64,000 nucleotides of DNA, taken from NCBI RefSeq assembly GCF_001519075.1, contig NZ_KQ954244.1, positions 1,133,934 to 1,197,933 on the forward strand, in the 5' to 3' direction. Positions 53,046 to 62,559 of the stretch are shown here, in pieces; positions within the stretch are counted from its first letter, which is position 1; every line of letters starts with the position of its first letter. The notes below the pieces were generated by a model. It worked only from the letters and a program-made list of their open reading frames with translations, made no database searches and had not been told where the DNA came from. The stretch is from Novosphingobium fuchskuhlense (GTDB taxonomy: Bacteria; Pseudomonadota; Alphaproteobacteria; Sphingomonadales; Sphingomonadaceae). The position numbers and the translations under genes are program-made.

Positions 53046-55037
53046 ATGCCCGCAACCAAAATCCTATGGGGTCAGATCCTCATCGTCCTCACCATCGTAC
53101 TTGCCACAAACTGGGGCGCCACCGAATGGGTGGCCTGGAAGCTCGCGTTCCAGCCCGAACTCGGCAAGCCCTGGTTCCATCTTCTCGGGCTGCCTGTCTA
53201 CCTGCCGCCCGCCTTGCTCTGGTGGTGGTACGCCTATGACGCCTATGCGCCCGCGATCTTCGCACGCGGCGGCATGATCGCGGCGTCTGGCGGCATCATA
53301 TCTGTCGCAGTCGCTATCGCCCTTTCCGTGCATCGGGCCCGCGAGGCGAGCCATGCCCAAACCTACGGCTCTGCCCGTTGGGCCGACAAGAAGGAGATCC
53401 GTGAAGCCGGGCTGCTTGGCTCCGATGGCCTCATGCTGGGTCGCTATAAGGGGCAATATCTTCGCCACAATGGGCCTGAGCATGTGCTGTGCTTTGCACC
53501 GACCCGTTCGGGCAAAGGTGTGGGCCTCGTCATTCCGACCCTGCTCACCTGGCCCGGCTCGGCCATCGTCCACGATATCAAGGGCGAGAATTGGGAACGT
53601 ACGTCCGGGTTTCGCGCGCAGTTTGGCGCCGTCTGGCTGTTCAACCCCACCGATTCCAGCTCGGCGGCCTTCAACCCGCTGCTCGAGGTAAGGCGCGGCG
53701 AATGGGAGGTGCGCGACGTCCAGAACATCGCCGATGTGCTGGTCGATCCCGAAGGCAGCCTCGAAAAGCGCAACCATTGGGAGAAAACCGCGCATTCCCT
53801 GCTGGTGGGCGCTATCATCCATGTGCTTTACGCCGAAAAGGACAAGACACTCGCGGGTGTCGCAGCCTTCCTTTCCGACCCGAAACGGACCTTCAAGAAG
53901 ACCCTGCATGCCATGATGGCAACCCGCCATCTGGGCGATGACGGGCCGCACCCGGTGGTCGCCTCAACAGCTCGGGAACTTCTCAACAAATCGGAAAACG
54001 AAGGCTCAGGCGTTCTGTCGACCGCCATGTCTTTCCTCAGCCTTTACCGTGACCCGGTGATTGGCGCCATTACCAGTCGTTGCGATTGGCGGATTGCCGA
54101 CCTCGTGGCCTCACCCCACCCGGCCACGCTCTACCTGGTTATCCCACCCTCCGACATTTCGCGCACGCGCCCGCTCATTCGCCTGATGCTCAACCAGATC
54201 GCCCGGCGCCTGACCGAAGACCTGAAAACCAGCGAAAACCGCCAACGGCTGCTCTTGCTGCTTGACGAGTTTCCGGCGCTCGGCCGGCTCGATTTCTTCG
54301 AGACCACCCTGGCCTTCATGGCGGGCTACCGCATCCAGAGCTTCCTCATCGCCCAATCGCTCAGCCAGATCGAGAAGGCCTATGGCCAGAACAACGCCAT
54401 CCTCGACAATTGCCATGTGCGCATCAGCTTTTCGACCAACAACGAGCACACCGCCAAGCGCGTGTCCGAAGCGCTGGGCACCGCAACCGAAATGCGCGCC
54501 ATGAAAAACTACGCCGGCAGCCGCCTGTCACCCTGGCTCGGTCATATCATGGTCTCGCGCTCGGAAACCGCCCGTGCGCTCGTCACCATCGGCGAGATGA
54601 TGTCGTTTTCCAAGGCCCACGAAATCGTCATGGTCGCAGGTCTGCCGCCAATCCGGGCCAAGAAGGCGAAATATTACCGGGATGCACAGTTCAGGAAGCG
54701 GATCCTGCCGGCTCCGGCCCCCAAGCCGGCAAAACGCACACCGCCCACCGACGGCTGGACAAACCAGCCTGCGCTTAAGCCTGATCCTGCGCTGCTGGCG
54801 GTCTATGAGGGAAGCGACGAGGACACGGCGAATTCCGGCCTGCGCCGCGAGCCCGACCTGCCCGACCACGTCGCCATCGTGCCGGAGACGACACCCAGTG
54901 CGCCCGACAGGGAATTTGAAATCGGCGAGGATGATGAGGCTGATAATGCCGCTCGCCAACGCGAGGCCCTGTCACGCAGCCAGTCTGGTTTAGCGAGGCA
55001 GGTCTCGCTGGACCCAGACGACGACATGGATCTTTGA
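53046..55037 (+). CDS. traG: Type IV coupling protein TraG/VirD4
   Basis: A 663-residue inner membrane ATPase that links the relaxosome to the secretion channel. Two or three N-terminal membrane segments (ILIVLTIVLATNWG, LPPALLWWWYAY, IISVAVAIALSV) precede Walker A APTRSGKGVG (near residue 152) and Walker B LLLLDEFPALG (near 405). The acidic C-terminal tail is variable in the family. It lies between relaxase and copG with short spacing. Confidence 0.95.
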   Translation: MPATKILWGQILIVLTIVLATNWGATEWVAWKLAFQPELGKPWFHLLGLPVYLPPALLWWWYAYDAYAPAIFARGGMIAASGGIISVAVAIALSVHRAREASHAQTYGSARWADKKEIREAGLLGSDGLMLGRYKGQYLRHNGPEHVLCFAPTRSGKGVGLVIPTLLTWPGSAIVHDIKGENWERTSGFRAQFGAVWLFNPTDSSSAAFNPLLEVRRGEWEVRDVQNIADVLVDPEGSLEKRNHWEKTAHSLLVGAIIHVLYAEKDKTLAGVAAFLSDPKRTFKKTLHAMMATRHLGDDGPHPVVASTARELLNKSENEGSGVLSTAMSFLSLYRDPVIGAITSRCDWRIADLVASPHPATLYLVIPPSDISRTRPLIRLMLNQIARRLTEDLKTSENRQRLLLLLDEFPALGRLDFFETTLAFMAGYRIQSFLIAQSLSQIEKAYGQNNAILDNCHVRISFSTNNEHTAKRVSEALGTATEMRAMKNYAGSRLSPWLGHIMVSRSETARALVTIGEMMSFSKAHEIVMVAGLPPIRAKKAKYYRDAQFRKRILPAPAPKPAKRTPPTDGWTNQPALKPDPALLAVYEGSDEDTANSGLRREPDLPDHVAIVPETTPSAPDREFEIGEDDEADNAARQREALSRSQSGLARQVSLDPDDDMDL

Positions 55038-55040
55038 ACC

Positions 55041-55475
55041 ATGCGCGACCGGCTCAACGTCACAATCCCCGCTGAGATGATCGGCCAGATTAACGAGCTT
55101 GCCGAGCGCAAAAAAGTGCCGCGCTCGGCAATTATCGAGGCGGCGGTGGCCTCATTCTTGTCGCCCGATGCTTCTGACCGGCGCGAGGCGGCTATCACCC
55201 GGCGCCTCGACCGGCTGTCCCGTCAGACCGCCCGCAACGAACGTGATCTGCGCATTACTGCCGACATGCTCGCGATGTTCATCCGCTTCTGGCTGACCGT
55301 TACCCCGCCATTGCCGGACGACGCGCTGTCGTCCGCGCAGATCAAGGGCCGAGAGCGCTTCGAGGGTTTTATCCAGACCCTTGGGCGCCGACTCCAAAAG
55401 GGATCGAATGTCCTGCGGGAGATACCTGACGACATCATTCCCGGCGGGCATAGGGAAGGCGAACCTGAGGCGTGA
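55041..55475 (+). CDS. CopG-type ribbon-helix-helix protein
   Basis: A 144-residue protein with an N-terminal ribbon-helix-helix (RLNVTIPAEMIGQINELAERKKVPRSAIIEAAV), then a helical part with a hydrophobic stretch (ADMLAMFIRFWLTVTPPLP). In this transfer operon it stands between traG and trbB and probably regulates the trb genes. Here it is the last gene before the cargo block, three bases after the traG stop. Confidence 0.9.
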   Translation: MRDRLNVTIPAEMIGQINELAERKKVPRSAIIEAAVASFLSPDASDRREAAITRRLDRLSRQTARNERDLRITADMLAMFIRFWLTVTPPLPDDALSSAQIKGRERFEGFIQTLGRRLQKGSNVLREIPDDIIPGGHREGEPEA

Positions 55476-55577
55476 TGGTGGGGAGGGCGTGGTGATGCAT
55501 ATCCGGCCGGACCAGGTCGCCTGTGATGCCAAGGATGCGCTTGGGGAGCCCTTGCGCCAAACGGTAAGTTTGCCAGA

Positions 55578-56093
55578 CTAACCGGCGCGGCGAGCACCAT
55601 TCACCAGTTCGTGCAGGGCCTTATCCGGCGAGATCGGCCCCTTATACAGCGGGCTGCATGGCGTTCCGGCGAGTTTTACGGAAATGGCCAGCAGATCGTC
55701 ATCATCGCCCTTTGTGTAGGCATAAGCGGCCAGCCAGAATTCAGCCTGCCGCAAAAACTCGTTGAGGATGCCCACCACGCTGCGGTTGGCGGTCTTGGCG
55801 TATTGGACACTACCCATGCGCCAGACCTCCTGGGCGATAAAATCGGCTGTGATCCCGTGTTCCTTCAGGACAAGCGCCAGCTGAGCCGGGAAACGCCGTG
55901 CCAGCGTGGCAGCAGGTGCCAAGGGCATCAACACGGGCAGCAGGGTGCGCTCTGACACCAGCAAGGCGACCTGTGGCTTCCAGAACAGGGCCGTGGCGTA
56001 CCAGTTACCAAGCAAAGTGTCGGTGTCGCCCGGCCGTGCAATGTCCGGCTTGATCCGATCCAGTAATTTCTTGGTGCAATGCAAGTAGAACAT
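55578..56093 (-). CDS. DUF6933-type protein
   Basis: A 171-residue protein that matches the DUF6933 pattern: FYLHCTKKLLDRIKP, LGNWYATALFWKPQVALLVSERTLLPVLMPLAPAATLARRFP and MGSVQYAKTANRSVVGILNEF. Function is unknown. It is transcribed against the tra operon. ATG 56093 is chosen because the family begins there; the frame is open to 56177. No strong ribosome binding site is seen. Confidence 0.72.
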   Translation of the reverse strand: MFYLHCTKKLLDRIKPDIARPGDTDTLLGNWYATALFWKPQVALLVSERTLLPVLMPLAPAATLARRFPAQLALVLKEHGITADFIAQEVWRMGSVQYAKTANRSVVGILNEFLRQAEFWLAAYAYTKGDDDDLLAISVKLAGTPCSPLYKGPISPDKALHELVNGARRAG

Positions 56094-56288
56094 CACGCAT
56101 GGGGATAAGGAGCCATACCCGGCGAGTCCAGTCGTGCCTATTGCCCGAACTATCCGATCCTGCCGGGAGATCAGCAATTCAACGGACCCAAACTACGCGG
56201 AGAAAGCAGCCTCCCGGTCACCCGGCATTGCTGGATCATCGCCCCCCGGACTTCAAACCTGAAGTAGGGGCGAATTTGGCGAGCGGCG

Positions 56289-57050
56289 CTAAGCAGCAAG
56301 AGCGGTCAAGCGGGCGGCCGTTTTCTGATCACCACGGGCTTGCATCAGGGAGATGATCTCCTGCAATTCGGGCGATGGGAGGTCCTGGGGGCCACGGATT
56401 TCGAGCATTCCTGCCACGGCAGTATGGGCATGCATGTCCATGCACCACCGATAGTAGTCAAAACGCAGGCCGTTCAGATCTTCAAGGTCGCGCCACAAAA
56501 CCTCTTTGCACAGATCGATCGCCATACGCTTGTTCTGGCGGGGACCAGCCCGCCAGTAGTCTCGAGCCAGCAAGCTGCGATTTTCCGCAAAATGCTTGAA
56601 ATGTTGCGGCGGCAGATAGCCAGGCTTGGTGATCGGAACGGGGGTGACCAATTTCTGAGCAGCGCGTTCGCCTTTGAGAAGCGCCCAGCGGCGCTCAAAA
56701 TCGTCCGCTTCGGTGCGGGCGATGATGGCGTAAGCAGCGAGTTCCCTGGAATTGTTTTTCTGGACGCGGCGGGCCAGAGCGTTGGCGGCCGAATGGTCGC
56801 CGGCCTCGAATGCTTCGAGAGCTAGAGCGAGAAGATTTTTTCGGCCGGAAGGTTTTGACGGCACCTCCGCCTCGTTATTGTTGGCTGGCCTAAGGATGGC
56901 GCGCAAAGCGATGGCGTAGGAAGCGAAGCCTGCGTCCACCGCGGCCCGATCAAGCGCTTCATGATGTGGTATGCCGAGTCGCTTGGCATAGGACTTGGCG
57001 AGCCTCTTGATGCCTTCAACAGTAGTCGGGACAATTGGCGACGTGACCAT
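56289..57050 (-). CDS. TPR-like hypothetical protein
   Basis: A 253-residue protein. The N-terminus (VEGIKRLAKSYAKRLGIPHHEALDRAAVDAGFASYAIAL) is a small helical motif seen at the start of several plasmid proteins. The C-terminal half (MAIDLCKEVLWRDLEDLNGLRFDYYRWCMD) resembles TPR/ST7-like repeats. Function unknown. The AGGAG before ATG 57050 is excellent. It is on the minus strand with DUF6933, 195 bases upstream of it. Confidence 0.65.
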   Translation of the reverse strand: MVTSPIVPTTVEGIKRLAKSYAKRLGIPHHEALDRAAVDAGFASYAIALRAILRPANNNEAEVPSKPSGRKNLLALALEAFEAGDHSAANALARRVQKNNSRELAAYAIIARTEADDFERRWALLKGERAAQKLVTPVPITKPGYLPPQHFKHFAENRSLLARDYWRAGPRQNKRMAIDLCKEVLWRDLEDLNGLRFDYYRWCMDMHAHTAVAGMLEIRGPQDLPSPELQEIISLMQARGDQKTAARLTALAA

Positions 57051-57511
57051 CGGTGTTCTCCTAAGCCTGTGGAAGTGTTGCCCGCCAAACACCCCCCGGA
57101 CCATTGGAAAACCCGGAAAGGATCAAGTTGCAAATTCACTGTCGTCAACGACTTCGCGGCGGCGGGCTGCATGCCAGTGAGGAGGCTCCGCTACATTATT
57201 TCCTGCATGGGCGATTTGCAAGCATCGGATTTCGCGCTCTGCGGTTTGAGCACACCCTACGCGGGCGCTGTCGCCCTAAAAGCGGTCGTTCGCGGCCCCA
57301 GAGCGGGCCATTGGAAGCCGACATCGAAACGGACAGACAAATTGGTGCTGGACCGCGCCGACTATCGAGGCGAATGTCGACACAGGGCGTCATGTTGCCC
57401 AACGGTGCCTGAGCAAGAGATATCCGAAGAATCAGCGGCATGAAAGTGTGGATTGATTGAATTCGTCACGGCAATGCAATTGACCCACCCTGATGGGCAT
57501 GGCACAAAACA
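57051..57511. other. Gene-poor region before the small-protein/TIR-like pair
   Basis: About 460 bases without a supported gene; the open frames in both strands have no recognisable content. It separates the minus-strand pair from the plus-strand immune genes and presumably holds both promoters. Confidence 0.4.
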
Positions 57512-57531
57512 GGTACAAATATTCCTGTACC
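57512..57531 (+). promoter_or_regulatory. Inverted repeat upstream of the small-protein/TIR-like pair
   Basis: GGTACA (57512-57517) and TGTACC (57526-57531) are separated by eight AT-rich bases. It lies about 22 bases before the first gene of the pair and could be an operator overlapping the promoter. Confidence 0.45.
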
Positions 57532-57552
57532 ACAAGATTGTGTCGCGAAAGG

Positions 57553-57852
57553 ATGGCAGTGTTCAAGATCGAAGGTCTCGAAAAGCTGCAACGGCAGATA
57601 GCGGAAGCCGAAAGGGCATTCGCAGAAGTTGACGGTGAACTCGGCAGTGTATCGTTTAATCCCGAGAATCCAGAAAGCATCGAAGCAGCCATTGTCTCAA
57701 TGGAGCAGATGATCGACGGCAGACTTGGGCCTTATGCGAACAATCCTCTTGTGGGGCCAATGATTGACGAGATGAAGGACAAATACCGGACGGCAATCAT
57801 CGACAGGGCAGCGGAAGCACGCCTCGGAGGTGCGCCCGACGATGGCGAATGA
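57553..57852 (+). CDS. Small helical protein paired with a TIR-like gene (99 residues)
   Basis: A 99-residue protein with a helical start (IEGLEKLQRQIAEAERAFAEVDGEL), an acidic middle and a helical end. No family recognised. It lies before a TIR-like gene and overlaps it by 11 bases, so the two are coupled. The start may be GTG 57559, which has AAAGGA at better spacing than ATG 57553. It could be a regulator or antitoxin-like partner of the TIR-like protein (inference). Confidence 0.65.
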   Translation: MAVFKIEGLEKLQRQIAEAERAFAEVDGELGSVSFNPENPESIEAAIVSMEQMIDGRLGPYANNPLVGPMIDEMKDKYRTAIIDRAAEARLGGAPDDGE

Positions 57853-58741
57853 CCTGTTCAAGCAGATCAACAATGCCGTGATGGACCTGCAAGCGGCCGA
57901 CTTCCAGGGCGTTGAACGACCGCTCAAGTTGTTGGCGCGCTTGCTTGATCATGCTGATTTGCGCGACGCCAACGAAGAGCTGACGGCCAACGTGGACCTC
58001 GATGCATTTTTGGATGCAAGTAGTAAGACGGGCGGCTCGATGGCGGGTAGCCACACACTTTGCTGGCCGGACGACGCACGGGAAGATTTGGGAGTGCGAC
58101 TACTTTTGATCCGGAAGCTCGCGGATCAAGATTTCGCGTTTCAATTCGGGCACACCTATTTCGCGGGAAGCAGCTCGAAGGTCATTGCGGCATTTCAGGG
58201 AATGACCCGGCAATTGATCATTCCGTTTGTGCGTGACTATCAGACTTATGTGCTGCAACATGGACGGATTGAGCCGCGGCTCGTGCTGCCAACATCTAAG
58301 CGCATTTTCATAGTGCATGGGCATGATGGCGAAGCCCGAGAAACCGTCGCTCGTTTTATTACCACAATTGGGCTTGAGCCTGTCATTCTGCACGAACAGG
58401 CCAATCGCGGTCGCACGGTGATCGAGAAGGTGGAAGCCAACAGCGATGTTGGTTTTGCTATCGTGCTGTTGACGCCCGACGATGTCGGACGCGCCAACGA
58501 CGCGACGGAGTTGGAGCCGCGTCCAAGGCAAAATGTTTTGTTGGAGCTTGGCTACTTTATTGCGAAGCTCGGTCGAGAACGTGTTTGTGCTCTGAAACGT
58601 GGTCGTGTTGAAATCCCAAGTGATTTCGCTGGCGTGGTCTGGGAGGACATGGATTCGAATGGTGGCTGGAAGCAGCGCCTTGGGCGCGAATTGGAAGCTG
58701 CGGGTCAGTCGATTGACTGGAACTTGGTGATGCGCGGCTAG
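57842..58741 (+). CDS. TIR-like predicted nucleotide-binding protein (CAP12/PF10137 type)
   Basis: A 299-residue protein. Residues 1-155 are a helical N-terminal part. Residues about 160-299 fit the predicted nucleotide-binding TIR-like domain: RIFIVHGHDGEARETVARFITTIGLEPVILHEQANRGRTVIEKVE, VGFAIVLLTPDD and PRQNVLLELGYFIAKLGRERV, with the conserved Glu in the last block. Relatives degrade NAD+ in CBASS and other abortive defence systems. No cyclase (CD-NTase) gene is visible. ATG 57842 has GGAGGTG ten bases upstream. Its neighbours are a small coupled gene and a Thoeris-like pair. Confidence 0.82.
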   Translation: MANDLFKQINNAVMDLQAADFQGVERPLKLLARLLDHADLRDANEELTANVDLDAFLDASSKTGGSMAGSHTLCWPDDAREDLGVRLLLIRKLADQDFAFQFGHTYFAGSSSKVIAAFQGMTRQLIIPFVRDYQTYVLQHGRIEPRLVLPTSKRIFIVHGHDGEARETVARFITTIGLEPVILHEQANRGRTVIEKVEANSDVGFAIVLLTPDDVGRANDATELEPRPRQNVLLELGYFIAKLGRERVCALKRGRVEIPSDFAGVVWEDMDSNGGWKQRLGRELEAAGQSIDWNLVMRG

Positions 58742-58882
58742 ATTTATTCCACCTCACCCATCGTGCTACTGAGTATCGAATCTTGGTGCTCCAGTCACTA
58801 AGGGGTTGTGAGCCCAGTTTATGATTCGGTTTTGTGCTACAAAGCATGTATTGAGGGCGCTGACTGAACGGGGGGTGAAACT

Positions 58883-59443
58883 TTGGCACGTAACGGAAAC
58901 TATTGCGCCTTCTATGTCGCGGAACCATTCAATTCTGGGGCCTTGGGGGCTCATGCGACCAAGGACTTTTGCTACTATAACCTATTTCGTTCCTGGAAAG
59001 GTGCGGATTCGACCTTCCCGTTCAGCGATTCGCACGCGCTGACATATAACGTCCGTGATGGGAGCAATTGGGAACTGACCCTGAAACCCAGACTTAGGGA
59101 ACGGCTACGCTCTTCGCAGAATGTAGTCTTGTTTCTTAGTTCTGATACAGCCAACTCCCGGGCGTTGCGTGAGGAGATCGACTACGCCATCAACGATCAG
59201 GGCCTTCCGCTGATCGTCGTCTATCCGGAATTCAAAACGAAGGAGAGCCTCCTCACCAACGGATCGCTCAAGCAATCAGTTAAGAATCTCTGGTCGAAGG
59301 TTCCGGTCTTGAGAGATTCGATTGACAATGTTCCGAGCCTGCATGTGCCGATGGTTAAGTCGCTGATTTCTTCCGCGCTGAAGGACCCCGACTTCAAGCT
59401 GTCTACAAAGACAACGGCGTCAGTCTATCATTACAAGATATAA
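58883..59443 (+). CDS. thsB: TIR-domain protein, Thoeris ThsB-like (TTG start)
   Basis: A 186-residue TIR protein of the MTH538/DUF1863 type. It starts with GNYCAFYVAEPFN, then LYNLFRSWKG-like NLFRSWKGADSTFPFSD, VVLFLSSDTANSRALREEIDYAI (catalytic Glu near residue 97) and LIVVYPE. In Thoeris, ThsB senses phage and uses NAD+ to make a signal molecule. TTG 58883 is preceded by GGGGGGTGA at good spacing. The next gene encodes a membrane-macro protein, the matching effector type. Sequence is more AT-rich than the tra genes, indicating separate acquisition. Confidence 0.82.
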   Translation: MARNGNYCAFYVAEPFNSGALGAHATKDFCYYNLFRSWKGADSTFPFSDSHALTYNVRDGSNWELTLKPRLRERLRSSQNVVLFLSSDTANSRALREEIDYAINDQGLPLIVVYPEFKTKESLLTNGSLKQSVKNLWSKVPVLRDSIDNVPSLHVPMVKSLISSALKDPDFKLSTKTTASVYHYKI

Positions 59444-59494
59444 AGCTGTGGCGATTAGACGCAATCAGGGAAGCGCTACGGGGGCTATTGGTTC

Positions 59495-60373
59495 GTGAGG
59501 TATTTTTTCAAATCGGTAGCGACATTCTCATTTTGGAAGTACGCTCTCTTTTCTGGAGAGGCAATTGCAAAGATTTTTGCAATTGTTGGTATGCAGTACG
59601 CTTTGATGGATATGGCTGATTTTTTCAGTATTTATACAAAAGATAAGTACAGCAAATTTGCTGTCATAGTGATGCTTGTTATTGCGGTCATCTGGGTGGC
59701 AGTGCGCAGACGACCAATCACCCGCTTTTCCTACAAAGTTCCTGGGAAAGATGTTTCAATCGAGGTGAAGATCGGTGATCTGCTTGACGGCAACAACGAC
59801 GTTGTGGTGAGTACGAATACAACTTTCGATACCGACATGGCAGGCGGTCTGATTGATACTGACAGCGTTCAGGGGCAGGTTGCCACCCGCTTTTTCAATG
59901 CAAACACCGTGGAAATTGATCGTCAGCTCGCGTTGGATCTGGCATCCGCCCAAAGCACGCATCGCGCCGACGCTCCGGGAAAGCAGACCGAGTATCCCAT
60001 TGGCACAGTCGCTAGGGTCAAGAGTCACAATCGCACCTTTTATTATGTGGCAATGGCGCGGCTCAACGCTCAGGGCACAGCTAGCTCCACGCCGCGAGAA
60101 ATCGAGGACGCGCTTGAGGCCACGTGGTCGTTCGTTCAGAGCCATGGTAGCGTGAGGGATCTTTCGATCCCGCTCTTGGGCACCGGACGTGGCCGGACAG
60201 GGATCCAGAGGAAGAAGATGGTGGAGCGGATAGCACAGTCCTTCGTGGACGGATCGACAGGTCAGATCTTCTCCAACCGCCTGTGCATTTTCATCCGACC
60301 GCAGGACGCCGAGAGTTTCGCAGTCAACCTGTATCAGATTCGCGACTACCTCATCCAGAGTCTCCATACCTGA
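59495..60373 (+). CDS. thsA: Transmembrane-macro-domain effector, Thoeris ThsA-like (GTG start)
   Basis: A 292-residue protein. Two membrane segments lie at about residues 12-40 and 50-70 (FAVIVMLVIAVIWVAV), followed by a macro-like domain of the DUF6430/ThsA type: VVVSTNTTFDTDMAGGLIDTDSVQGQVATRFF, PIGTVARVKSHNRTFYYVAMARLN and DLSIPLLGTGRGRTGIQRKKMVERIAQSF. In TM-macro Thoeris the macro domain binds the TIR-made ADP-ribose derivative and the membrane part kills the cell (family knowledge). GTG 59495 has GGGGG upstream. It lies 51 bases after the ThsB-like gene. Confidence 0.82.
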   Translation: MRYFFKSVATFSFWKYALFSGEAIAKIFAIVGMQYALMDMADFFSIYTKDKYSKFAVIVMLVIAVIWVAVRRRPITRFSYKVPGKDVSIEVKIGDLLDGNNDVVVSTNTTFDTDMAGGLIDTDSVQGQVATRFFNANTVEIDRQLALDLASAQSTHRADAPGKQTEYPIGTVARVKSHNRTFYYVAMARLNAQGTASSTPREIEDALEATWSFVQSHGSVRDLSIPLLGTGRGRTGIQRKKMVERIAQSFVDGSTGQIFSNRLCIFIRPQDAESFAVNLYQIRDYLIQSLHT

Positions 60374-60517
60374 CGTAGACACCTGTCTCAATGCACTGAT
60401 CGTGGACGACGAAGTGCGCGGTATCGCAATCGCATGTCTGCTATCCTCAATACTCTTGAAGGTAACCACCCGATTGTTACCGCGGGTTATGCGGCTTGAC
60501 GCTTGAGATAGTTGCCA

Positions 60518-62149
60518 TCACGCGGCCTCAGCCATGGGCGCGAGCGGTGTCCAGTTCCACGGGAGCAGTTCGTCGATCCGGTTGATCTTGTGATCGTTGA
60601 TGCGCGCGAGCACGTCGGCGAGATAGGCTTGCGGGTCGAGGCCGTTCATCTTGGCCGTCTCGATGATGGTCATGGCGCGAGCCAGGGTCTCGGCGCCAGT
60701 GGCGGCACCGGCGAACAACCAGTTTTTTCTGCCGATTCCAATGGGTTTGAGCGCGCGTTCGGCGGGATTGTTGTCGATGGCAACGCGGCCATCCTCGAGG
60801 AACAGGCAGAACGCTGGCCACCGCGCGAGCGCGTAACGCAAGGCGTTGGTCAGATCACCCTTGGCGGGGAGTTTGGTGAGTTGGGCCTGAGCCCAGGCGT
60901 GGAAGGCCTCGACCCTGGGCTTGCTCTGGGCCTGACGCGTGGCGAGGCGGACGGCTGCGCTTTTGCCCATGATCTGGGCTTCGATGTCGTAGAGGGCGCC
61001 GATGCGGTCGAGCGCCTCGCGGGCGATCGGTGATTTGGCGCCGACCCACAGGTCATGAAAATCCCGCCGCAGGTGCGCCCAGCAGGCCGCCTCGCGGAAT
61101 TGCGCGGTGCCATCTGCCGCTGGCGCATAGAGCTTGGCATAGCCCTTGTAGGCATCGGCCTGGAGGATGCCGCGGGCATCGCGCAGGTGGGCGAGTACAT
61201 GCTCCTGCTTCCAGTCTGCGGCGAATTTGTAGGCGACGCCCGGTGGCGCCTGCCCGGCCCAGGGTCGCTGGTCGAGGACATAGGCCCAGATGCGCCCCTT
61301 GCGCACGCCTTTGCCGAGTTGCCCGCCGACCCCTGCGGTCCGCAGGCTGCGATCGAGCACCCGGATCGGGGTATCGTCGGCATGCAGCAGGTCGTGCGCC
61401 AGGACGTGGCGCTCGATCCGCTCGATCAACGGCAGGAGCAGTTTCATGGTGCGCCCGCACCAGTCGGCCATCGTGCTGTCGGGGATGTCCGCGCCCATGC
61501 GGGCGAAGATCTCGTTCAGCCGATAAAGCGGCAGGTGGTCATCGAACTTGGAGATCAGGATGTACGCCAGCAACGAAGCGGTCGCCATGCTGCCGGGGAT
61601 CGGCCGGCTCGGTGCCGGAGCCTGCACCATCCGCTCGCAGGCGCGGCAGGACTTCTTGACCCGCGCGATCTCGATGACCTTCAGCCGGGCGGCGATCAGG
61701 TCCAGCATCTCGCTGACGTCCTCGCCGACCACGCGCAGGGTGCCGCCGCAATCGGGGCAGGCCGAGTCCGGATCGAGTTCGCGGCGTTCGCGCGGCGTCT
61801 CGGCCGAGACGCGGGGGCGGCGGCGCGGTGCACGCTCTGCCGCGACGGCGGGCTGGGCCGGTTGCGGTGCGTCGTCTTCGTCGCTTGGCTGAGCCGAACT
61901 GGCCTCGGCCTTGGCGATCATCAGACCTTCAAGCGCGAGTTCGAGTTGCTCGATCTCGCGCTCGACTTTCTCGGACCTCTTGCCGAACGCCTGCCGCTTG
62001 AGCTTGGCGATGCGCAACTGCAGGTCGGCGATGTGTTGTTCGAAGACACGTACCGTGGCCGACAGGGCGCTGTTCTGCGCCTGCAAAGCCGCCACCATCG
62101 CCTTGAGCGCGATGGGGTCATCAGGCAGCGATGCGGGCGCGGACGACAT
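60518..62149 (-). CDS. tnpC: IS66 transposase TnpC (copy 2)
   Basis: A 543-residue transposase with the same plan as copy 1: N-terminal coiled coil, Cys clusters (CPDCGG, CRAC), [28 protein letters not shown] and [16 protein letters not shown] 62149 corresponds to the start chosen for copy 1. Differences from copy 1 are spread along the whole length, so the two are separate family members rather than a recent copy. Confidence 0.93.
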   Translation of the reverse strand: MSSAPASLPDDPIALKAMVAALQAQNSALSATVRVFEQHIADLQLRIAKLKRQAFGKRSEKVEREIEQLELALEGLMIAKAEASSAQPSDEDDAPQPAQPAVAAERAPRRRPRVSAETPRERRELDPDSACPDCGGTLRVVGEDVSEMLDLIAARLKVIEIARVKKSCRACERMVQAPAPSRPIPGSMATASLLAYILISKFDDHLPLYRLNEIFARMGADIPDSTMADWCGRTMKLLLPLIERIERHVLAHDLLHADDTPIRVLDRSLRTAGVGGQLGKGVRKGRIWAYVLDQRPWAGQAPPGVAYKFAADWKQEHVLAHLRDARGILQADAYKGYAKLYAPAADGTAQFREAACWAHLRRDFHDLWVGAKSPIAREALDRIGALYDIEAQIMGKSAAVRLATRQAQSKPRVEAFHAWAQAQLTKLPAKGDLTNALRYALARWPAFCLFLEDGRVAIDNNPAERALKPIGIGRKNWLFAGAATGAETLARAMTIIETAKMNGLDPQAYLADVLARINDHKINRIDELLPWNWTPLAPMAEAA

Positions 62150-62211
62150 GCCGCAGCTTAGCAAAACGGACGCCAATCCGCCAGAAAAATGCCGTTAATC
62201 AGCCTGATAAA

Positions 62212-62559
62212 TCAACCGACCCGCGCCGGTGGCGCACCCCAGGAAGGCCGCCGCCAGTCGATCCCTTCCCACAGCATCGCCAATTGCGCCGAGGTCAGCC
62301 GCGCCACGGCATCCCCGCTGCCGGGCCAGGGAAAGCGGCCTTTCTGGAGGATCTTGTAATAGAGGCAGAAGCCCTGCCCGTCCCAGTACAGCAGCTTGAT
62401 CCGGTCGCCCTTGCGCCCCCGAAAGGCAAATACGGCACCGCTGGCCGGGTTCTGGCGCAGATGGTCCTGCGCCAGAACCGCAAGGCCGGTGATGCTTTTG
62501 CGCATATCGGTCGCGCCGCACGCCAGGTAGACGCGAGCGCCGACGCCGGGCCCGATCAC
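62212..62559 (-). CDS. tnpB: IS66 accessory protein TnpB (copy 2, GTG start)
   Basis: A 115-residue Orf2 protein ([22 protein letters not shown]). The GTG at 62559 overlaps the tnpA stop (GTGA), exactly where copy 1 has ATGA; the longer open frame upstream is tnpA in another frame. Confidence 0.92.
   Translation of the reverse strand: MIGPGVGARVYLACGATDMRKSITGLAVLAQDHLRQNPASGAVFAFRGRKGDRIKLLYWDGQGFCLYYKILQKGRFPWPGSGDAVARLTSAQLAMLWEGIDWRRPSWGAPPARVG

Noticed and set aside
57842..58741. Complete CBASS operon
   Set aside because: No CD-NTase, E1/E2 or other CBASS ancillary gene is visible near the TIR-like gene.
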